A stretch of DNA of 64,000 nucleotides. Source: Leptospira sp. GIMC2001 (GTDB lineage: Bacteria > Spirochaetota > Leptospiria > Leptospirales > Leptospiraceae). Position 1 is the first letter of the stretch, and each line of letters begins with the position of its first letter. A program made the position numbers and the translations under genes. The stretch covers positions 2,535,559 through 2,599,558 of the forward strand of contig NZ_CP115468.1 in NCBI RefSeq assembly GCF_028462125.1. Reading direction: 5' to 3'. The notes below the pieces were generated by a model. It was not told where the DNA came from. It searched no databases and saw only the letters and a program-made list of their open reading frames with translations. Shown in pieces: positions 10,202 to 19,776 of the stretch.

Positions 10202-11248
10202 ATGGTTGCTATGAAGTGTAATCCATTTCCATCTAGAATCCTTTTTGGTATTTTTTTCTTCTTTGTATTATTCAATCCTAGCAACACAAACCTTCTTAAG
10301 AATTCAGTAGAAGCAAGAGACATTCCGCCTTACACTCATCATGTGGTTGATGAAGTTGGATTGCTTAGCGAGACTACTCTTGTTGAACTCGAAGAAAAAC
10401 TCAAAAATCACGAGTATGAAACCAGTAACCAAATTGCTATCCTCATCATCAAACATTTAGAAGATGAGAATCTCGAAGAATATTCCCTGAAAGTTGCTGA
10501 GTCCTGGGCTCTTGGGCAAAAATCTCTAGACAATGGCGTTCTCGTATTAATTGCCATTGATGACAGAAAGATTCGTATCGAAGTCGGATATGGCCTGGAA
10601 GGCTCACTTACCGATATACTTGCAAAGCAAATCATACGCAACGAGATCACTCCTCACTTCAAAACAAAAGAATATGATCTCGGTGTGACAAGAGGAGTGG
10701 ACGCAATCATTTCAGCTATAAAGAATGAATACATCAGTGATAATAAAACTGAAACTCAATCAGATGACTATGGAAATGATTCCGAAGACAAAACTTTTTT
10801 GGAAGAATACAAAACTTTTGTCGAAGAAGCGGCTGTTGATGATATCCCTTTATTTTTTAGGATTTTTATTGGGACTCTATTCTTAATTGTCATAACACCA
10901 TTTACATTTATTGCAGCGACCGTTCCTTACTTAGGATGGTTTTTGTATTTTTTTCTGATTCCGTTTTATGGAACTTTTCCTTTGGTGATTTTGGGGAAGC
11001 CTGGTGCACTGTTGCTTCCTACTTATCTAATCGTTGTCTTTTGCATTAAAATGTATCTTCTTCTCACACCTTCTGGGCGAGCATGGAGAAAGGAAAAAGT
11101 TGGAGACTTTACGAGTGGTTCTAGAAGCGGATCTTCGTCTCGCAGTGGTGGATCCAGTAGTCGTTCATCGTCTGGAGGATTTTCCTCATCTCGATCTAGC
11201 GGTGGCGGTGGAAGTTTCGGCGGTGGTGGAAGCTCAGGAAGTTGGTAA
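10202..11248 (+). CDS. TPM-domain (YgcG-like) membrane protein
   Basis: An N-terminal hydrophobic signal (~10-30) is followed by a TPM domain (~40-180) with the family pattern VVDEVGLLSE, then TSNQIAILII, ALGQKSLDNGVLVLIAIDDRKIRIEVGYGLEG and a conserved Asp/Glu surface. Two or three membrane segments (~215-300) come next, and the tail is a low-complexity Ser/Gly/Arg stretch ending GGGGSSGSW. That order is typical of YgcG proteins. TPM domains act in the periplasm, with roles suggested in membrane-protein or photosystem quality control; the role here is unknown. AGGATTCT precedes the ATG at 10202. Another in-frame ATG lies at 10211. Confidence 0.82.
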   Translation: MVAMKCNPFPSRILFGIFFFFVLFNPSNTNLLKNSVEARDIPPYTHHVVDEVGLLSETTLVELEEKLKNHEYETSNQIAILIIKHLEDENLEEYSLKVAESWALGQKSLDNGVLVLIAIDDRKIRIEVGYGLEGSLTDILAKQIIRNEITPHFKTKEYDLGVTRGVDAIISAIKNEYISDNKTETQSDDYGNDSEDKTFLEEYKTFVEEAAVDDIPLFFRIFIGTLFLIVITPFTFIAATVPYLGWFLYFFLIPFYGTFPLVILGKPGALLLPTYLIVVFCIKMYLLLTPSGRAWRKEKVGDFTSGSRSGSSSRSGGSSSRSSSGGFSSSRSSGGGGSFGGGGSSGSW

Positions 11249-11309
11249 CGACTTAGGGATTTCGAAGCCTCATCCGCATTAAAAATACGAAACCATAAGT
11301 AAATCTATC

Positions 11310-12002
11310 TCATTGCGGATGCTTAGAACGGTAATAGAGAATCATGCTTCGAACAGAAAAATAGATAAAGAAAATAGAAACCGATAACATCATTGCTTCA
11401 GCAACGATTGCTTGTCCAGTAACCCAAGTGAGAAAGATCATAATACTTGCAATTGCACTTACGAAAACACTGGGAATCCAATCTTTATTAAGGTAAGCCA
11501 CTATAGAAAGTATCATCATTGCTATTGAGATATTTCCCCATTTTAGCCATGTTGCAATATACAAAGAACTAAGTAGTTTTGTAACATTTTGTCCACCGTC
11601 TAAGGAATCAATTATCGCATTCATAATCGAGTTCTCATATAAATCACTTGGAACAATGAGAATGGAAAATAAAATTCCAAAAAAAACGATGCTATTGAAC
11701 TGCTTTGCAATACTGAAAATGCACATAGCGATCAAACCTGCATATAGAAAGGGGAACAAGGAATCATAACTTTGCCCCAATCTCATGGCAATTCGATTGG
11801 CTTGAGCATCGGGAGAATCTCCCGTCATGAAATTCAAATCTTCGGGAGTTCTCGCAAATTCAAAAGCAAGAACTGGTGTCTGATATCCTTCACTCAAACT
11901 TGCCTGTGCTGGATATTGAAATAGCATAAATACCGAACATAGCATAGTCAATAATGCTAAAATTGCTGTAATCAATCTTTTTTTGGTTTTTATGAATTCC
12001 AT
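11310..12002 (-). CDS. Multi-pass membrane protein, unknown family, paralogue of 53814-54518
   Basis: The 230-residue product from the ATG at 12002 has five or so hydrophobic segments. I prefer this start over an upstream one overlapping ilvD because GAGG sits ~10 nt ahead and it gives a clean first membrane segment. Features that look conserved are EFARTPEDL in the first extracytoplasmic loop, YDSLFPFLY at the start of the second segment, DLYEN at the end of the third, and a Lys-Trp at ~152. The same set in the same order occurs in the gene at 53814-54518, so they are distant paralogues. I do not recognise a function. Confidence 0.7.
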   Translation of the reverse strand: MEFIKTKKRLITAILALLTMLCSVFMLFQYPAQASLSEGYQTPVLAFEFARTPEDLNFMTGDSPDAQANRIAMRLGQSYDSLFPFLYAGLIAMCIFSIAKQFNSIVFFGILFSILIVPSDLYENSIMNAIIDSLDGGQNVTKLLSSLYIATWLKWGNISIAMMILSIVAYLNKDWIPSVFVSAIASIMIFLTWVTGQAIVAEAMMLSVSIFFIYFSVRSMILYYRSKHPQ

Positions 12003-12016
12003 AAGTCTAGCCTCAA

Positions 12017-13693
12017 TTAGAGATCTGTAATACAACCTTCGCTTGCATTCGCGACGTTCTTGATGTATTTCCAAAGATATCCAGATGTCACTCGATAAGG
12101 AGGTTTCTTCCAATTGCTTCTTCGGAAATCAATTACTGCACCATCAACCAATATATCTATTGTGTTGTTCACAGCATCGATTTTTATTGTATCACCGTCT
12201 TCGATCAGAGCGATCTCTCCACCTTCCATTGCTTCAGGTGTTACATGTCCCACAACGAATCCATGTGATCCTCCGGAAAATCTGCCATCCGTAATCAGAG
12301 CTACTTTATCACCTAATCCTGCTCCTATGATTGCGGACGTTGGCTTTAACATTTCGGGCATTCCCGGACCACCCTTTGGACCAACATATCTTACTACAAC
12401 AACATGCCCTGCCTTAACTTTACCATCACTGATTCCTTGATTAAGATCTGCTTCTGAATCAAAGCAAATTGCCTTTCCTTCGAATTTCTCACCTTCATGG
12501 CCTGTAATTTTGGCAACAGCACCTAACTTAGCAATGTTTCCAAATAAAATTTGAATATGTCCTTGTGGTTTGATTGGATCACTCAAAGGGCGAAGCAAAT
12601 CCTGTCCTTCAGGGAGGCCTTTTAAAGATTTAAGATTTTCTTCGATGGTCTGACCCGTAACAGTAAGACAGCTACCATCAATCAATCCTTCTTTTAATAG
12701 AAATTTTATAATCGCAGGAACACCGCCAATTTTGAATAGATCCTCCATGAGGTATTTGCCACTTGGTTTCATGTCAGCTAACAAAGGTGTAGTGTCGGAA
12801 ATTTTCTGGAAATCAGCCAGTGTCAAAGGCAGTCCCATTGTTCTTGCGATTGCGAGTAAATGAAGAACAGCATTGGTTGATCCTCCAAGAACAGTAACCA
12901 CAACCATTGCATTACGTAAAGATTTCGAAGTTATGATATCACTTGGCTTGATATCTTTTTCTAATAGATTGTAAATATATTTCCCAATATCTTGGCATTC
13001 TTTCTTTTTCTCTTCGCTTCTTGCCGGACTAGATGAACTATAAGGAAGACTCATTCCCATCGCTTCAATAGCCGAAGCCATTGTATTGGCTGTATACATT
13101 CCACCACAAGCGCCTGGACCTGGGCATGAATTTTTTATAATTTCTTTATATTCAGCTTCTCCAATCTTACCATTGACTTTCTTGCCATAGGCTTCAAAAG
13201 CAGAAACGATATTGAGTGATTCGCCCTTATAGTGTCCTCCGTTGATTGTTCCACCATAGATCATGATCGATGGTCGATTCAATCTTGCCATTGCCATGAT
13301 TGCGGCTGGCATATTCTTATCGCATCCAGCAGTAAATAGGATTCCATCGTAGAAATGGGCGCCGGCAGCAGTCTCGATTGAGTCGGCAATGATCTCTCGA
13401 GAAGGAAGTGAATACCTCATTCCGTCATTGCCATTTGTAATTCCATCACTTACACCAATGGTATTGAAAACAAGTCCAACCATTTTATTCGTATCATAGA
13501 CAGATTTTTTTTGAATTTTTGCAAAATCAGCAAGGTGCATATTGCATGGATTCCCTTCGAATCCTGTACTTCCGATTCCAATAAAAGGTTTATTTAGATC
13601 TTCATATGCAACACCGGATCCGATCAGCATCGCTTGAGCAGCCGGAAGAGTTTCGTCTTGAGTTAATTGTCTACTGATTTTATTGAGTGCCAT
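12017..13693 (-). CDS. ilvD: Dihydroxy-acid dehydratase
   Basis: Fe-S enzyme that dehydrates 2,3-dihydroxy-isovalerate and 2,3-dihydroxy-3-methylvalerate to the 2-keto acids for valine, leucine and isoleucine synthesis. The 558-residue length is normal. Cluster ligands appear in [14 protein letters not shown] and [16 protein letters not shown], and the C-terminal [12 protein letters not shown] and [15 protein letters not shown] motifs are intact. The ATG at 13693 gives the usual N-terminus. No attenuator or other ilv gene is seen nearby. Confidence 0.97.
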   Translation of the reverse strand: MALNKISRQLTQDETLPAAQAMLIGSGVAYEDLNKPFIGIGSTGFEGNPCNMHLADFAKIQKKSVYDTNKMVGLVFNTIGVSDGITNGNDGMRYSLPSREIIADSIETAAGAHFYDGILFTAGCDKNMPAAIMAMARLNRPSIMIYGGTINGGHYKGESLNIVSAFEAYGKKVNGKIGEAEYKEIIKNSCPGPGACGGMYTANTMASAIEAMGMSLPYSSSSPARSEEKKKECQDIGKYIYNLLEKDIKPSDIITSKSLRNAMVVVTVLGGSTNAVLHLLAIARTMGLPLTLADFQKISDTTPLLADMKPSGKYLMEDLFKIGGVPAIIKFLLKEGLIDGSCLTVTGQTIEENLKSLKGLPEGQDLLRPLSDPIKPQGHIQILFGNIAKLGAVAKITGHEGEKFEGKAICFDSEADLNQGISDGKVKAGHVVVVRYVGPKGGPGMPEMLKPTSAIIGAGLGDKVALITDGRFSGGSHGFVVGHVTPEAMEGGEIALIEDGDTIKIDAVNNTIDILVDGAVIDFRRSNWKKPPYRVTSGYLWKYIKNVANASEGCITDL

Positions 13694-13791
13694 CTATATA
13701 TAATTTTTAATCTAAACCATAGATGGCAAGTAGAAAAAGAAAACCAGCTGCGATGATTTCAATGTAAGCTTTAAGCTAGATCAAGATGCTT

Positions 13792-14214
13792 CTATTCTAC
13801 CGGAATGGTTCGTATTAATTTACCTGGTAGGCAAATATTTTTGCTATAGTCACAATAGAACAATCTTCCGGTAAGCTGTAAACTTCCAGAACCATCAATA
13901 TCAAGAGTCATAGGCTTCAAACTAGAGTAGTATTCTTTTTTTGTTGGACTTGGACTTCCATCTACAACGAGTGCAGTATTCCGAACAACTAGTCCATCTT
14001 TGCCTTCAGCCTGAATCTGATTAGGAGCTTCAATTTGAATTCCAAATCCTGACTTAACAATCATTTGTATCTGAAGCTTATTGCCTTCTCGGAAAGACTG
14101 AACTTCAATCGGAAGTTTATCATCCATTGAATCAGCCGTATTCGATGAATTTGATTCAGAGTTGCAACTTGCAATAAAAATCACAAAGAAAAACAAATAG
14201 AAATACTTATTCAT
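13792..14214 (-). CDS. Lipoprotein with DsbD-alpha-like domain
   Basis: 140 residues. The N-terminus is a lipoprotein signal with lipobox FIASC (Cys17). The rest looks like one immunoglobulin-like domain. Its C-terminal part, LTGRLFYCDYSKNICLPG then RTIPVE, matches the pattern of the N-terminal thiol-exchange domain of DsbD (two cysteines, the second before a Leu-Pro). This suggests a periplasmic domain that exchanges or protects thiols. No membrane electron-transfer DsbD core is adjacent. Family assignment is by pattern only. Confidence 0.6.
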   Translation of the reverse strand: MNKYFYLFFFVIFIASCNSESNSSNTADSMDDKLPIEVQSFREGNKLQIQMIVKSGFGIQIEAPNQIQAEGKDGLVVRNTALVVDGSPSPTKKEYYSSLKPMTLDIDGSGSLQLTGRLFYCDYSKNICLPGKLIRTIPVE

Positions 14215-14270
14215 TGATCCAATCTGAAACGAATAAATCTATCTGTCAATAAGAGAAATCTAATTCAGTA

Positions 14271-15428
14271 TCAACTCAATTTTTGGAGAACGACACAACG
14301 ATTGGAATTGGTTCCTTTTTCATTATTTGAAACATTCCAACAATTAGATAACTTAGTAAATTTCTGTGTATTTATATAGGTTCGGCTCCAGTCAAGTCCG
14401 ACACTCGCACCGGCTTCAACAATGGAATCGTCTAAAGGCAATATCTTATTTCCTTTCTTTACTTCACCGACTTCAATTACCAAAAAAGCTCCCTTCTTAA
14501 GAATGCGAGCAGAAGACCGAAGCGTATCTCTCATAAACCCAGTCCATTCTTCCAGACTAGATATAATTGAAATCTCTTTGGTCTGCTCAGATGGAATTCT
14601 CAAAAACCAATGACGAATCCAATTATCTAATTCATAGTTCACCTTATCCAAAAAAGGTGGTGAAGTTACAACCAAATCTGCAATTTCGGACGGAATGGGT
14701 TCCAAATTCAGAACACTGGATCTCGAATAGCGATTCCCTTTTGAGAATTCATGATAAAAGGGCGGAAGAGGTTCTGCCAAATCTCTTTTCAATTTATTTG
14801 CGATTCGTGGCAATATAGGTCTATAATCTGGTTTGATTCCTTTTTTTATATTGTTACGATGTTGTTGTTCAGCAGGAATTGACATTTGTGGAAAACTATA
14901 AACAGAAAAGAAACCTGGACTATGACCATGCAATCTGGAAAGTGCAACAAGTTTTAAATAATTAGTGTCTAGTTCCGGATTGCGTTCACAGAAATTTCTG
15001 AAATTTTTTATTTCATTTAACGTATCTTTGTGATAAAAAGCCAAAAGACTTTTATCCATAGGATCTTCTTCTGCTTTTGATTTTACATCAACCTTTTCTA
15101 ATATCTTCAGTGCTTCATTATAATTTGGGACATTTTGTCTTGACTGAGCAAGAAAAATAGATAAAGGATTCACATCATTGTGGATTGCATAATGTCCTTC
15201 GATATTGGCTTGGATGGCTGTGGTCCCTCTTCCTCCAAATGGATCAAATACCACAGAACCTTTCTTTTTTAGAAATTCCGAAAAAAAGAAAGATGGCAAT
15301 TCAGGCTTAAAAGATGCTCTATAGCTTACCGCATAATGGAGCGAATGCGATTGCCTCTGCTTAGAAGTCCAAAACTCTCCGAGTTGTTTGCGATCATCTT
15401 GTTGTAACTTTACGATTGGTTCTGCCAT
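14271..15428 (-). CDS. Orphan DNA methyltransferase (TSPPF type)
   Basis: An SAM-dependent DNA amino-methyltransferase by its motifs: the SAM-binding motif [13 protein letters not shown] (~58-70) and the catalytic motif TSPPF (~255-259). The S/T-P-P-F/Y form is typical of N4-cytosine and some N6-adenine enzymes. The order is motif I before motif IV. The product is 385 residues from the ATG at 15428; an upstream start adds 8 residues. No restriction endonuclease or specificity gene is adjacent (a lipoprotein on one side, an RNA pseudouridine synthase on the other), so it probably marks DNA for regulation or protection rather than restriction. Leptospira interrogans has a described orphan N4-cytosine methyltransferase, LomA; whether this is its orthologue is inference. 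Confidence 0.8.
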   Translation of the reverse strand: MAEPIVKLQQDDRKQLGEFWTSKQRQSHSLHYAVSYRASFKPELPSFFFSEFLKKKGSVVFDPFGGRGTTAIQANIEGHYAIHNDVNPLSIFLAQSRQNVPNYNEALKILEKVDVKSKAEEDPMDKSLLAFYHKDTLNEIKNFRNFCERNPELDTNYLKLVALSRLHGHSPGFFSVYSFPQMSIPAEQQHRNNIKKGIKPDYRPILPRIANKLKRDLAEPLPPFYHEFSKGNRYSRSSVLNLEPIPSEIADLVVTSPPFLDKVNYELDNWIRHWFLRIPSEQTKEISIISSLEEWTGFMRDTLRSSARILKKGAFLVIEVGEVKKGNKILPLDDSIVEAGASVGLDWSRTYINTQKFTKLSNCWNVSNNEKGTNSNRCVVLQKLS

Positions 15429-15497
15429 AATATATAAATATATTCGGCACAATCAAGAATTTCACCCCTACACTAAATATTCAATTAGGCGACATAA

Positions 15498-16451
15498 CTA
15501 TATATAAGGAAGAAGATCAGAGGGGAGTTTGGAAATTATTTCCATATATTCATTGTTATCTGGATGAATAAATTGCATTTTATAACAATGTAGAGCTTGT
15601 CTATTATGTCCCAAAACTTCATTCAACTCATCACTCCACCCCGATTCAATGAACTTCAAAAAACTCGCTTCGTCTCTACCATATATTTTATCTCCAAGCA
15701 ATGGATAGCCGCAACTATAGAGACTAGCTCGGATCTGGTGCGTTCGCCCCGTTTTTGGAAATGCTGCAATATAACTGATATTATTTTTTATGGAAACTTT
15801 TTCAAAATATGTCGAAGCAAATTGACTATTCTCTGAATGCTTATTGCTAGAATAATTTTTTTCCAATCTTTTCTTTTTTCGTATAACAGATTCTATATCC
15901 TTAGAAATCCATCCATCCACTTGCAAGAATTCAGGAAAATCTCCATAAACGAAAGTACGGTATTCCTTATGAATCGAAGATTTGATAAATTGATCCGAAA
16001 TTTTTTTACTAGACTTACTGTCTTTTGCAAAAATTACAATTCCAGAAGTCTCGCGATCCAACCTATGACAAGGATGAAATTGAATATTCGGATAGGATTT
16101 TTCCAATAGAGAAAGTAGTGTATTCTCACGATAACGACCGGCAGGATGAATCGGAAGATCTGGTGGTTTATCTACAATAAAAAGGAAATCATCCTCATAC
16201 AATAATTTCCAATTACTATTGATAATAGGCTCAATTGCCTCCGATTCTTGAATATAAAATTCAATTTCCGTATTAGCTAGTGCCCGTTGCGAAATAGAAA
16301 TAGGCGATCCATTGATCTGAACATCACCTAACTTTATTCTTTGAATCCACTGGTCGCGGTCAAGATAAGTAAACCTTTTTGCTAAGTAGTCGAGCACGAT
16401 TACTTCTTGAGTTGTTCTTGTTTTGAAGGACTTTTTTTCTGAATCCATCAA
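15498..16451 (-). CDS. RluA-family RNA pseudouridine synthase
   Basis: Converts specific uridines in rRNA or tRNA to pseudouridine. The 317 residues hold an N-terminal S4 RNA-binding domain (~18-80, with IKLGDVQINGSPI) and the RluA catalytic domain. The signature HRLDRETSGIVIFAKDSK contains the catalytic Asp, and TGRTHQIRASL is present. Whether the target corresponds to RluC, RluD or TruC cannot be told. The last codons of the PilZ-like gene upstream overlap its start by 4 bp (ATGA), so the two are co-translated. Confidence 0.92.
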   Translation of the reverse strand: MMDSEKKSFKTRTTQEVIVLDYLAKRFTYLDRDQWIQRIKLGDVQINGSPISISQRALANTEIEFYIQESEAIEPIINSNWKLLYEDDFLFIVDKPPDLPIHPAGRYRENTLLSLLEKSYPNIQFHPCHRLDRETSGIVIFAKDSKSSKKISDQFIKSSIHKEYRTFVYGDFPEFLQVDGWISKDIESVIRKKKRLEKNYSSNKHSENSQFASTYFEKVSIKNNISYIAAFPKTGRTHQIRASLYSCGYPLLGDKIYGRDEASFLKFIESGWSDELNEVLGHNRQALHCYKMQFIHPDNNEYMEIISKLPSDLLPYI

Positions 16452-17521
16452 TCGTTGGATTCTTCATCTTTGGAATTATTCTTTAAGAATTCATCCAGAA
16501 GCTTATATTCACTCAAAGATAGGTTATAGAACTGAACACCAACCCGAAAAAGAACTTCCGTATTTTTTATATTTTTTATTACAGCGCGACATATGATTGT
16601 TTGATTAGGTTCGAGCTTCAAATCAAAAATCACAGTCTCACCGACAGCAAATGATCGAGAAAATAACCTTGATTGTGGATGAAGAAAAGATAGACCAGAA
16701 TTGCTGATATCACTCATCTCACATTTTTCTTTGGATTCTTGAAAAACTCCAGTACCGATTAGATCCCGACTTAGTGCAGCTGATACTTGATTGATAATAT
16801 TGAATGAGTCCATATTGAGAGCAGTTTCCTTCACCACTTGAATATAACCTAACGGAGTATAGCCTTTGTATCTAATGGGAATAGAAATTTCGGATGTAAA
16901 TCTTGGATCTAATTTTACAATTTCAATCATCCTAATATACTCATCAAATGGAAAATAGTCTGGGGTCACTGATTCTCTTGATTTCCGATTAGGAACAAAA
17001 ATTGATTTCTCATAATTTTGCATCAATCTCAAGCGATTGTCCAATCGAGGAGAAAAATAGATCGTCGTATGCTCAAAAGTTTTCTTTAAAATCTCGGTAT
17101 ATTTCTTGATAACAGCTTCAACTTTGTCGTCATCAAAACCTTGGGCTTTATGAATCTCATTCTGATTGATGATATTCGTTACAATTGGTTTAAAATCTGC
17201 ATCATCGATATGGATCCTCGCCGATTCACGGCTTGCCTGAACCATTCGGATTCGAAGTGGCGCGAGAACTTCCGTTCCTTTGTGATCCCCACCTAAAAAT
17301 TTGAAATCGGCTAGAAATTTCGTTCCGTTGTGAATCAAGGTTAGACAACGAACTTCCCCACTAACTTTTCTAGAATTGTATATAACAAGTCCATTCTGCT
17401 TCAAGGCGACGACTTTAATTGGATATTCCCTTCCATCATCGATTATATTCACAGGAAGTCGTCCAAACAAAGCGTTTAGAATTTTATGTATTCCTTCTTT
17501 ATCTCGGACTTCCTTTTCCAT
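16448..17521 (-). CDS. PilZ-like domain protein (possibly DUF1577 family)
   Basis: 357 residues without signal peptide or membrane segments. The C-terminal ~110 residues resemble a PilZ c-di-GMP-binding domain: CEMSDISNSGLSFL fits the D/N-x-S-x-x-G motif, followed by beta strands with GETVIFDLKL and FRVGVQFYNLS. The arginine-rich RxxxR half of the c-di-GMP site is not obvious, so ligand binding is doubtful. The first ~240 residues are unlike domains I know. Leptospira have a family of similar length called DUF1577, which this may be. It lies 6 bp downstream of the ATP-grasp/FMN fusion gene and overlaps the pseudouridine synthase start. Confidence 0.6.
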   Translation of the reverse strand: MEKEVRDKEGIHKILNALFGRLPVNIIDDGREYPIKVVALKQNGLVIYNSRKVSGEVRCLTLIHNGTKFLADFKFLGGDHKGTEVLAPLRIRMVQASRESARIHIDDADFKPIVTNIINQNEIHKAQGFDDDKVEAVIKKYTEILKKTFEHTTIYFSPRLDNRLRLMQNYEKSIFVPNRKSRESVTPDYFPFDEYIRMIEIVKLDPRFTSEISIPIRYKGYTPLGYIQVVKETALNMDSFNIINQVSAALSRDLIGTGVFQESKEKCEMSDISNSGLSFLHPQSRLFSRSFAVGETVIFDLKLEPNQTIICRAVIKNIKNTEVLFRVGVQFYNLSLSEYKLLDEFLKNNSKDEESND

Positions 17522-17527
17522 ATTAGC

Positions 17528-19771
17528 TTAATCGAATTTCCTAAATAGCATATCAGGTTTAGCATCAGCTATATTTCTGCAAGCGGTTAGACTCAAAGTC
17601 TGCTTAAGTTCATTAGAATATTTCTGTATAAGGAATTTGACACCTGCAGCGTCCGCTCCAACTGCAGCGATTGCTACTGGACGTCCAATCAATACTGTCT
17701 CTGCACCCAATGCTAACATTTTAAAAGCGTCCATTCCAGATCTAATTCCACCATCAACTGATATTGCGATTTTGCCTTTTACTTTTTCTACTATCTTGGG
17801 TAATACTCTAGCGGTTCCGGGCAATCCGTCCAAAACCCGACCTCCGTGATTGGATACTACGATTGCGGAAAAACCTCCCTCAACAGCAAGCATTGCATCA
17901 CTAGTATCCATAATTCCTTTGAGAATAAATGGTAATTTAGTAAAAGAACGAATTTTTTCTAAGACTTTGATTTCACGACTGATACTATTCAGATTCTTCA
18001 AAACCATTGTCTTAAAATTCACAGCATCAATGTCCATTCCAATTGCGACGATTCCAGCGCGTTCAGCTTCCTGCATTCTCTCACGAAGCAAGCCTTCATC
18101 TTCACGTGGCTTGCAAATAAGAATCCCTTTCCCATTGACTTTGCTTAGTGAGTTTATCATCAGCTTGTATTTATCAGGAGTTGCACCATCACCTAACCAA
18201 GCAAGGCTTCCTGCTTCTACAAAACCTCGTAACACAATGTCCGCATATTGTTCATCGGTCATAGCTCCATTCATATTGGTTACAGCGCCGGTCATTGGAG
18301 CACCCATAATTGGAGTTTCTAATGGATATCCCAAGAAATGAGATTGTATAGTTGGAATCGTATTTTCTCTAATATATTTTGGTAAAATCTGATATTCAGA
18401 TAGAGATTTGGAATTGTCTTGAAAAGTCTCCATTACTCCAATCCCACCCATACCAGGAACCGAACTTGCACAATCTGATCCATCACAGATCTTACAGACC
18501 CAGCAGACTTCTCGACCAAAGCGCATTCTTGCATTCTGATTCATTTCTTTTTCTGATATACCGAACACTTCGTCCACTTCAAATCGAATTGTTTCTTGTA
18601 CTTTTTTGAAAATACTTTCTGCGTCGATTAAGTGATCGGCAGTGATAATCACATGACCAGTTTTCTCTATATTATTTGTAGGATCTTTTATAATCTCACC
18701 AATCTGTGACTGGATAAAAATCTCATTTACTCCATCGATACGTTTTGCAACATCCAATCCATGAATCGCCAACAATTTACCAGGCCTTGCGAGCAATGAT
18801 CGTTCTATGGACACTCTGTTCAGAACTGGATCCAGGTTATCGGGTTCTTCACCCATCGCAATAAGAATAGCAGCACGATTGAGATTTACACCAGTTGACA
18901 GGGGATAGGTGAAAGCTGACATAAAACCGCCAGAGAGCCTTGCTGCGATCTCACCAACCTTCACACCATCTGGAGTAATTTTAATATCACCTTTGCCTGC
19001 GCCAAGATTGATTCCTAAAGCTTTCATTCCAGCGATCATAACTCTTTCCACTTCATCCAAAGTTTGCTTAGAAAGGTTCGATGGCATATTGTGTCCCATC
19101 TCGATAAAGAAAGGTTCCCTCTCAATAATTCTATCTGCAATACCCGTCATGCGATAATTGTTATTATAGCTAAGTGCATCAACAGACACTTCTGCTCCAG
19201 TCATATACTCTTCCAAAATCAATTCGCCCGTTGGACAAAATTTCTTTGCATGTTTAAATGCAGCCTGCATTTCTTCGCGATTCTCAATTTTGATGACGCC
19301 TCGCGCGCCCATATTATCAGCAGGTTTGATTACAAGTGGGAATTTGAGATATTCAAGGGCGTCTCTCGCATCCTGAATGTTCCAGACTGGGGCAAAATTA
19401 GGAATAGGTACATTGTGTTCTCTTAATCGCTTACGCATTTTTACTTTGTTAGAGCAAGCTTCAGCATCTACGAATCGAATACCAGGAAGGTCTAAAGAAT
19501 TCGCAACAGCTGCAACTGTCATAGAAGCATCAGTTCCAGCAGTTATAACACCATGAATTGGTTTATCTTTTGCATAGCGCTTGGCTTCACGAACCATACC
19601 TTCGACATCTTTGGTGGACATGATAATCTGATCGTCTGCGATTCGAAATCCAATCGAGTCTGGATTCATGTCCGCTACGACTACTTTCAATTGCATTGTT
19701 TTTGCGGTTTGTATAATGGGAACTTGGAGGAGTCCACCTCCAATAATAAGTATAGTACGGCTTTCTTTCAA
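17528..19771 (-). CDS. ATP-grasp ligase fused to FMN-dependent 2-hydroxy-acid oxidase
   Basis: A 747-residue, two-enzyme protein. Residues ~1-400 are an ATP-grasp module of the carbamoyl-phosphate-synthase/biotin-carboxylase type: IIGGGLLQ nucleotide-fold start, FPLVIKPADNMGARGV (~145-159), LILEEYMTGAEVSVD, and VGEIAARLSGG (~272-282). Residues ~415-747 are an FMN-dependent (S)-2-hydroxy-acid oxidase/dehydrogenase: catalytic SNHGGR at 640-645 and SVDGGIRSGMDAFKMLALGAETVLIGRP near the end. The junction has four cysteines (423, 426, 429, 434; CWVCKICDGSDC) then SVPGMGG, a motif I associate with anaerobe-type members of this oxidase family. The gene is continuous with no sign of a sequencing fusion. 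It starts 5 bp after the mnmA stop. Substrates are unknown. Confidence 0.85.
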   Translation of the reverse strand: MKESRTILIIGGGLLQVPIIQTAKTMQLKVVVADMNPDSIGFRIADDQIIMSTKDVEGMVREAKRYAKDKPIHGVITAGTDASMTVAAVANSLDLPGIRFVDAEACSNKVKMRKRLREHNVPIPNFAPVWNIQDARDALEYLKFPLVIKPADNMGARGVIKIENREEMQAAFKHAKKFCPTGELILEEYMTGAEVSVDALSYNNNYRMTGIADRIIEREPFFIEMGHNMPSNLSKQTLDEVERVMIAGMKALGINLGAGKGDIKITPDGVKVGEIAARLSGGFMSAFTYPLSTGVNLNRAAILIAMGEEPDNLDPVLNRVSIERSLLARPGKLLAIHGLDVAKRIDGVNEIFIQSQIGEIIKDPTNNIEKTGHVIITADHLIDAESIFKKVQETIRFEVDEVFGISEKEMNQNARMRFGREVCWVCKICDGSDCASSVPGMGGIGVMETFQDNSKSLSEYQILPKYIRENTIPTIQSHFLGYPLETPIMGAPMTGAVTNMNGAMTDEQYADIVLRGFVEAGSLAWLGDGATPDKYKLMINSLSKVNGKGILICKPREDEGLLRERMQEAERAGIVAIGMDIDAVNFKTMVLKNLNSISREIKVLEKIRSFTKLPFILKGIMDTSDAMLAVEGGFSAIVVSNHGGRVLDGLPGTARVLPKIVEKVKGKIAISVDGGIRSGMDAFKMLALGAETVLIGRPVAIAAVGADAAGVKFLIQKYSNELKQTLSLTACRNIADAKPDMLFRKFD

Positions 19772-19776
19772 GTCAA

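Noticed and set aside
11034..11282. 82-residue plus-strand frame at the TPM gene 3' end
   Set aside because: Arises from the Ser/Gly-rich low-complexity codons read in another frame.
11271..11321. CATCCGCA...TGCGGATG inverted repeat between convergent genes as a terminator
   Set aside because: The 35-nt loop, bulge and lack of a T-run on either strand make it a poor terminator; part lies in coding sequence.
12017..12113. Longer start for the membrane protein overlapping ilvD
   Set aside because: The extra residues are the ilvD 3' end in another frame; the ATG at 12002 has a ribosome site and gives a clean membrane segment.
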